Below the pieces are notes generated by a model that worked only from the letters and a program-made list of their open reading frames with translations, was not told where the DNA came from and did no database searches. From UBA4719 sp035654835 (GTDB taxonomy: Bacteria > Actinomycetota > Actinomycetes > Actinomycetales > Dermatophilaceae): a DNA stretch of 22,236 nt. Below are positions 21,927 through 22,236 of the stretch, in pieces. Location of the stretch: the NCBI GenBank assembly GCA_035654835.1, contig DASRVZ010000036.1, forward strand, positions 1 to 22,236, written 5' to 3'. Both the position numbers and the translations under genes were made by a program. Each line of letters begins with the position of its first letter. Position 1 is the first letter of the stretch.

Positions 21927-22236
21927 TGGGCGCCTCCCAGGCTTTGCCGAAGAACGCTGGCAACTCGCCTAGCTCAGCGCGCCACCAAACCCCCAGTGGG
22001 CACGGTCACACCCGTTCTGGTATGACGTCCATCACACTGTTCGTTTCGTGGCTGTTTCATCGAGTATGGCGTAGACGACCCCCTGCTGGCTAGGGACCGA
22101 GTTGACTCACCAAAGATGCCCGCGTAACAGGGATCGTTGCCTCACCTAGAAATGCCCGCCTGCGGCGTGGCGGTGAGTACGGACCGTTGGGGTCGGGCCA
22201 GCCTCGAACATGGGACTGACGATGAGCCAGCGCAAG
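21927..22236. other. Right-edge region: operon leader and possible mobile-element end
   Basis: About 180 bases after the reductase start (reading upstream on the minus strand) should hold that operon's promoter; I see no clear motif. From about 22100 onward the character changes. Two imperfect direct repeats occur, and a frame opens at ATG 22222 (MSQRK...) that runs off the end, too short to identify. Confidence 0.45.
22106..22159. repeat. Imperfect direct repeat, possibly the end of an IS
   Basis: CTCACCAAAGATGCCCGC (22106-22123) and CTCACCTAGAAATGCCCGC (22141-22159) share CTCACC and ATGCCCGC. Repeated end-blocks of this kind upstream of a first open frame are known from IS21-type elements. 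The window ends before a transposase can be recognised. Confidence 0.4.

Noticed and set aside
1..22236. CRISPR array, tRNA or rRNA genes, phage genes
   Set aside because: No regularly spaced repeats, cloverleaf, rRNA-like segments or phage structural motifs were seen in reading both strands.

Overview
High-GC DNA with strong GC3 bias, AGGAGG-type ribosome sites and frequent GTG/TTG starts: an actinomycete. A dodecin of the mycobacterial Rv0379 type, a QsdR-like TetR regulator and an acyl-CoA dehydrogenase/phosphotransferase operon fit Mycobacteriales or a close relative, but the genus cannot be fixed from the sequence. The window looks like accessory chromosome: small metabolic operons separated by decayed gene pieces and one intact insertion sequence.

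Left part (1-5.4 kb): a small dodecin; a frameshifted MarR-like remnant divergent from a CPA1-type Na+/H+ antiporter; then a complete 1335-bp IS5-family element (2924-4258) with 18-bp perfect inverted repeats and a TAA target duplication. It carries two genes that diverge from an operator-like centre: a DDE transposase and a DUF6788-like protein. The element landed in the stop codon of a tandem GNAT acetyltransferase gene and regenerated the stop.

Middle (5.4-9.6 kb): a broken membrane-protein remnant, a minus-strand operon of a tiny membrane protein and two PRC-barrel proteins, a PAP2-type membrane phosphatase, a 650-bp stretch of decayed coding sequence, and a SAM-dependent methyltransferase.

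Lipid-catabolism block (9.7-14.4 kb): minus-strand operon acyl-CoA dehydrogenase, quinone-reductase-like MDR, APH-like phosphotransferase. The dehydrogenase resembles human ACAD10/11, which are natural fusions of this same kinase and dehydrogenase, so the operon probably handles 4-hydroxyacyl-CoA (phosphorylation, then dehydrogenase-fold removal of phosphate). It has lost partners: an internally deleted acyl-CoA ligase tail lies upstream, and a stub of a short-chain dehydrogenase is still translationally coupled downstream. A divergent QsdR-like TetR gene and a perfect TGAGACA-N11-TGTCTCA palindrome suggest its control.

Right part (14.6-22.2 kb): a MacB/LolD-type ATPase plus an FtsX-type permease (exporter), a second MDR oxidoreductase, then a minus-strand pair: a FabG/PhaB-like 3-oxoacyl reductase followed by an unusual 651-residue protein in which a ~290-residue unrecognised domain precedes a complete ketoacyl synthase III with its Cys-His-Asn triad. 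Together they could condense and reduce an acyl chain to an (R)-3-hydroxyacyl thioester. This fusion is the most novel-looking item. The right edge may hold the start of another mobile element.
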